6,507 bases of DNA from Pseudomonadota bacterium (GTDB taxonomy: Bacteria > Pseudomonadota > Alphaproteobacteria > Acetobacterales > Acetobacteraceae). Position 1 is the first letter of the stretch, and each line of letters opens with the position of its first letter. The notes beneath the pieces were generated by a model. It was not told the origin of the DNA. It ran no database searches and saw only the letters and a program-made list of their open reading frames with translations. The stretch spans positions 1 through 6,507 of the forward strand of contig JAKBAQ010000162.1 in the NCBI GenBank assembly GCA_021808985.1, read 5' to 3'. This document shows positions 5,593 to 6,507 of the stretch, in pieces. The translations under genes and the position numbers were made by a program.

Positions 5593-6375
5593 ATGTTGCC
5601 GACACTGTTTTTGAGCCACGGCTCGCCGATGACGGCGCTGAGCGACACACCGGCGCGGGATTTTTTGCGCGGGCTGGGCGGGCTGCTGCCCCGGCCGGAG
5701 GCGATATTGGTGGCCTCGGCGCATTGGGAGACGCAGGCGCCGATGCTGAACGCGCCCCCGCGCAATGATACGATTCATGATTTTTATGGATTCCCCAAGG
5801 AACTCTACACGCTGCACTACACCCCGCCGAGCGCGCCGGCGCTGGCCGAGCAGGTGGCGCAGGGGCTGCGCGCGGCGGGGTTCGCCGCCGGGATAGACGC
5901 TGGACGCGGGCTGGACCATGGAACCTGGGTGCCGTTGATGCTGGCTTATCCGCGGGCGGAGATTCCGGTGGTGCAGCTCTCGGTGCAGTCGCATCTGGGG
6001 CCGGCGCATCATCTGGCGCTGGGGGCGGCGCTGGCGCCGCTGCGGGCGCAGGGTGTGCTGGTGGTGGGCAGCGGCAGCTTCACGCATGATCTGCGGCGCT
6101 TCCGCCGGGGGATGCCCGAGATCGACGCGCCGGAGGCGCAGGATGTGACCGCGTTTTCGGACTGGATGGACGAGAAGCTGCGCGCGGGAGATGTGGCGGC
6201 GCTGCTGGACTACCGGCGGCTGGCGCCGTTTGGGGCGGAGGAGCATCCGACGGAGGAGCATCTGCTGCCGCTATATGTGGCGATGGGCGCGGCCGGGCCA
6301 AGCGCGGCGGTGAAGCGGCTGCACAGCTCCACGGAATATTCGTTTCTGCGCATGGACGCTTATGAATTTGGCTAG
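5593..6375 (+). CDS. DODA/YgiD-type class III extradiol ring-cleavage dioxygenase (LigB family)
   Basis: This 260-aa protein matches the 4,5-DOPA extradiol dioxygenase family. Conserved elements in order: FLSHGSPM (H9), VASAHWET (H44), TIHDFYGFPKELY (61-71), GLDHGTWVPL (H109), PVVQLSV, VGSGSFTHDLR (H165) and EEHPTEEHLLPLYVAMGAA (H218, H223). The histidines near 9, 44, 165 and 223 are the likely metal ligands by family analogy. The ATG at 5593 gives the family's normal start (MLPTLFLSHGSPM), four bases after the pheA stop, with GGAGGG eight bases upstream; a longer in-frame start within pheA is unlikely. It is last in the operon and is followed by a hairpin repeat. Family members open catechol rings, for example DOPA, but the substrate here is unknown; placement after pheA hints at aromatic metabolism without proving it. 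Confidence 0.9.
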   Translation: MLPTLFLSHGSPMTALSDTPARDFLRGLGGLLPRPEAILVASAHWETQAPMLNAPPRNDTIHDFYGFPKELYTLHYTPPSAPALAEQVAQGLRAAGFAAGIDAGRGLDHGTWVPLMLAYPRAEIPVVQLSVQSHLGPAHHLALGAALAPLRAQGVLVVGSGSFTHDLRRFRRGMPEIDAPEAQDVTAFSDWMDEKLRAGDVAALLDYRRLAPFGAEEHPTEEHLLPLYVAMGAAGPSAAVKRLHSSTEYSFLRMDAYEFG

Positions 6376-6420
6376 AACGTGATTGCCGCGCATCAATCAC
6401 CCTAACCTGAAAACCCGTAT

Positions 6421-6476
6421 GGAAAATTATTAAAAGTTTTTTTGGGCCGCCCCTTTTTTGCAAAAAAGGGGCGGAT
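6421..6476 (+). repeat. Second copy of the 56-nt hairpin repeat, downstream of the dioxygenase
   Basis: This segment aligns without gaps to the minus strand of 61-116. Both begin GGAWAAT, continue with AAAAGTTTTTT and GGG, and end in a long palindrome with the same 20-bp core. Both copies have the AAAAGTTTT side nearest the gene end, so they face outward in opposite orientations. The rest of the stretch 6376-6507 shows no coding ORF I would support. I do not see the second inverted-repeat arm found at the left end, but the window stops 31 nt later. Confidence 0.7.
6447..6474 (+). terminator. Perfect 28-bp palindrome, terminator-like hairpin after the kdsB operon
   Basis: The exact palindrome is CCGCCCC, T6, GC, A6, GGGGCGG, starting 71 nt after the dioxygenase stop. 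It is followed by ATGATTTTTATAATCC, so a short U-tract lies four bases past the stem, closer to an intrinsic terminator than the left-hand copies. It is the likely end of the kdsB-pheA-dioxygenase transcript. Confidence 0.65.
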
Positions 6477-6507
6477 GATTTTTATAATCCTCGCCTGAAA
6501 ACTCCCG

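Noticed and set aside
5527..6261. Minus-strand open frame opposite pheA and the dioxygenase
   Set aside because: The translation is Arg/Gln/Pro/His-rich and motif-free, the usual complement of GC-rich codons on the real strand.

Overview
The window is GC-rich with dense, tightly packed genes. Protein signatures point to an alphaproteobacterium, most likely Rhodospirillales/Acetobacteraceae: a membrane-anchored CycM-like c-type cytochrome, an alphaproteobacterial prephenate dehydratase with an ESYM-type ACT motif, an NLQGDLP-type KdsB, and AAAAGTTTTTTGGGG-hairpin intergenic repeats that I recall from acetic-acid-bacteria-like genomes. That placement is inference from family resemblance, not from a database search.

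Layout, left to right. 1-149 is a non-coding block holding two perfect palindromes inside an imperfect inverted repeat; it lies downstream of htpG (minus, 150-1949), which encodes the Hsp90-family chaperone. 1950-2136 is a 187-nt gap that carries a good candidate heat-shock (RpoH) promoter for htpG and a 14-bp palindrome. Then come a HisN/IMPase-family phosphatase (minus, 2137-2916, TTG start) and, overlapping it by 4 nt, a tandem di-heme membrane-anchored cytochrome c (minus, 2913-3911). A short divergent promoter region (3912-4005) separates these from a plus-strand operon: kdsB (4006-4743, GTG start), pheA (4740-5588, ATGA overlap) and a DODA/YgiD-like LigB-family dioxygenase (5593-6375). 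6376-6507 again holds a hairpin repeat, homologous to the one at the left end.

The window thus has two main divergent transcription units, cytochrome c-hisN to the left and kdsB-pheA-DODA to the right, plus separately promoted htpG. Functions are mostly core metabolism: CMP-Kdo for lipopolysaccharide, phenylalanine, histidine (probable), electron transfer and protein folding. The dioxygenase is the least certain in physiological role. I see no CRISPR array, transposase, phage gene, tRNA or rRNA. The most unusual material is the outward-facing pair of hairpin repeats, whose stems differ in sequence but keep their pairing, and the divergent promoters that appear to share one TATA.
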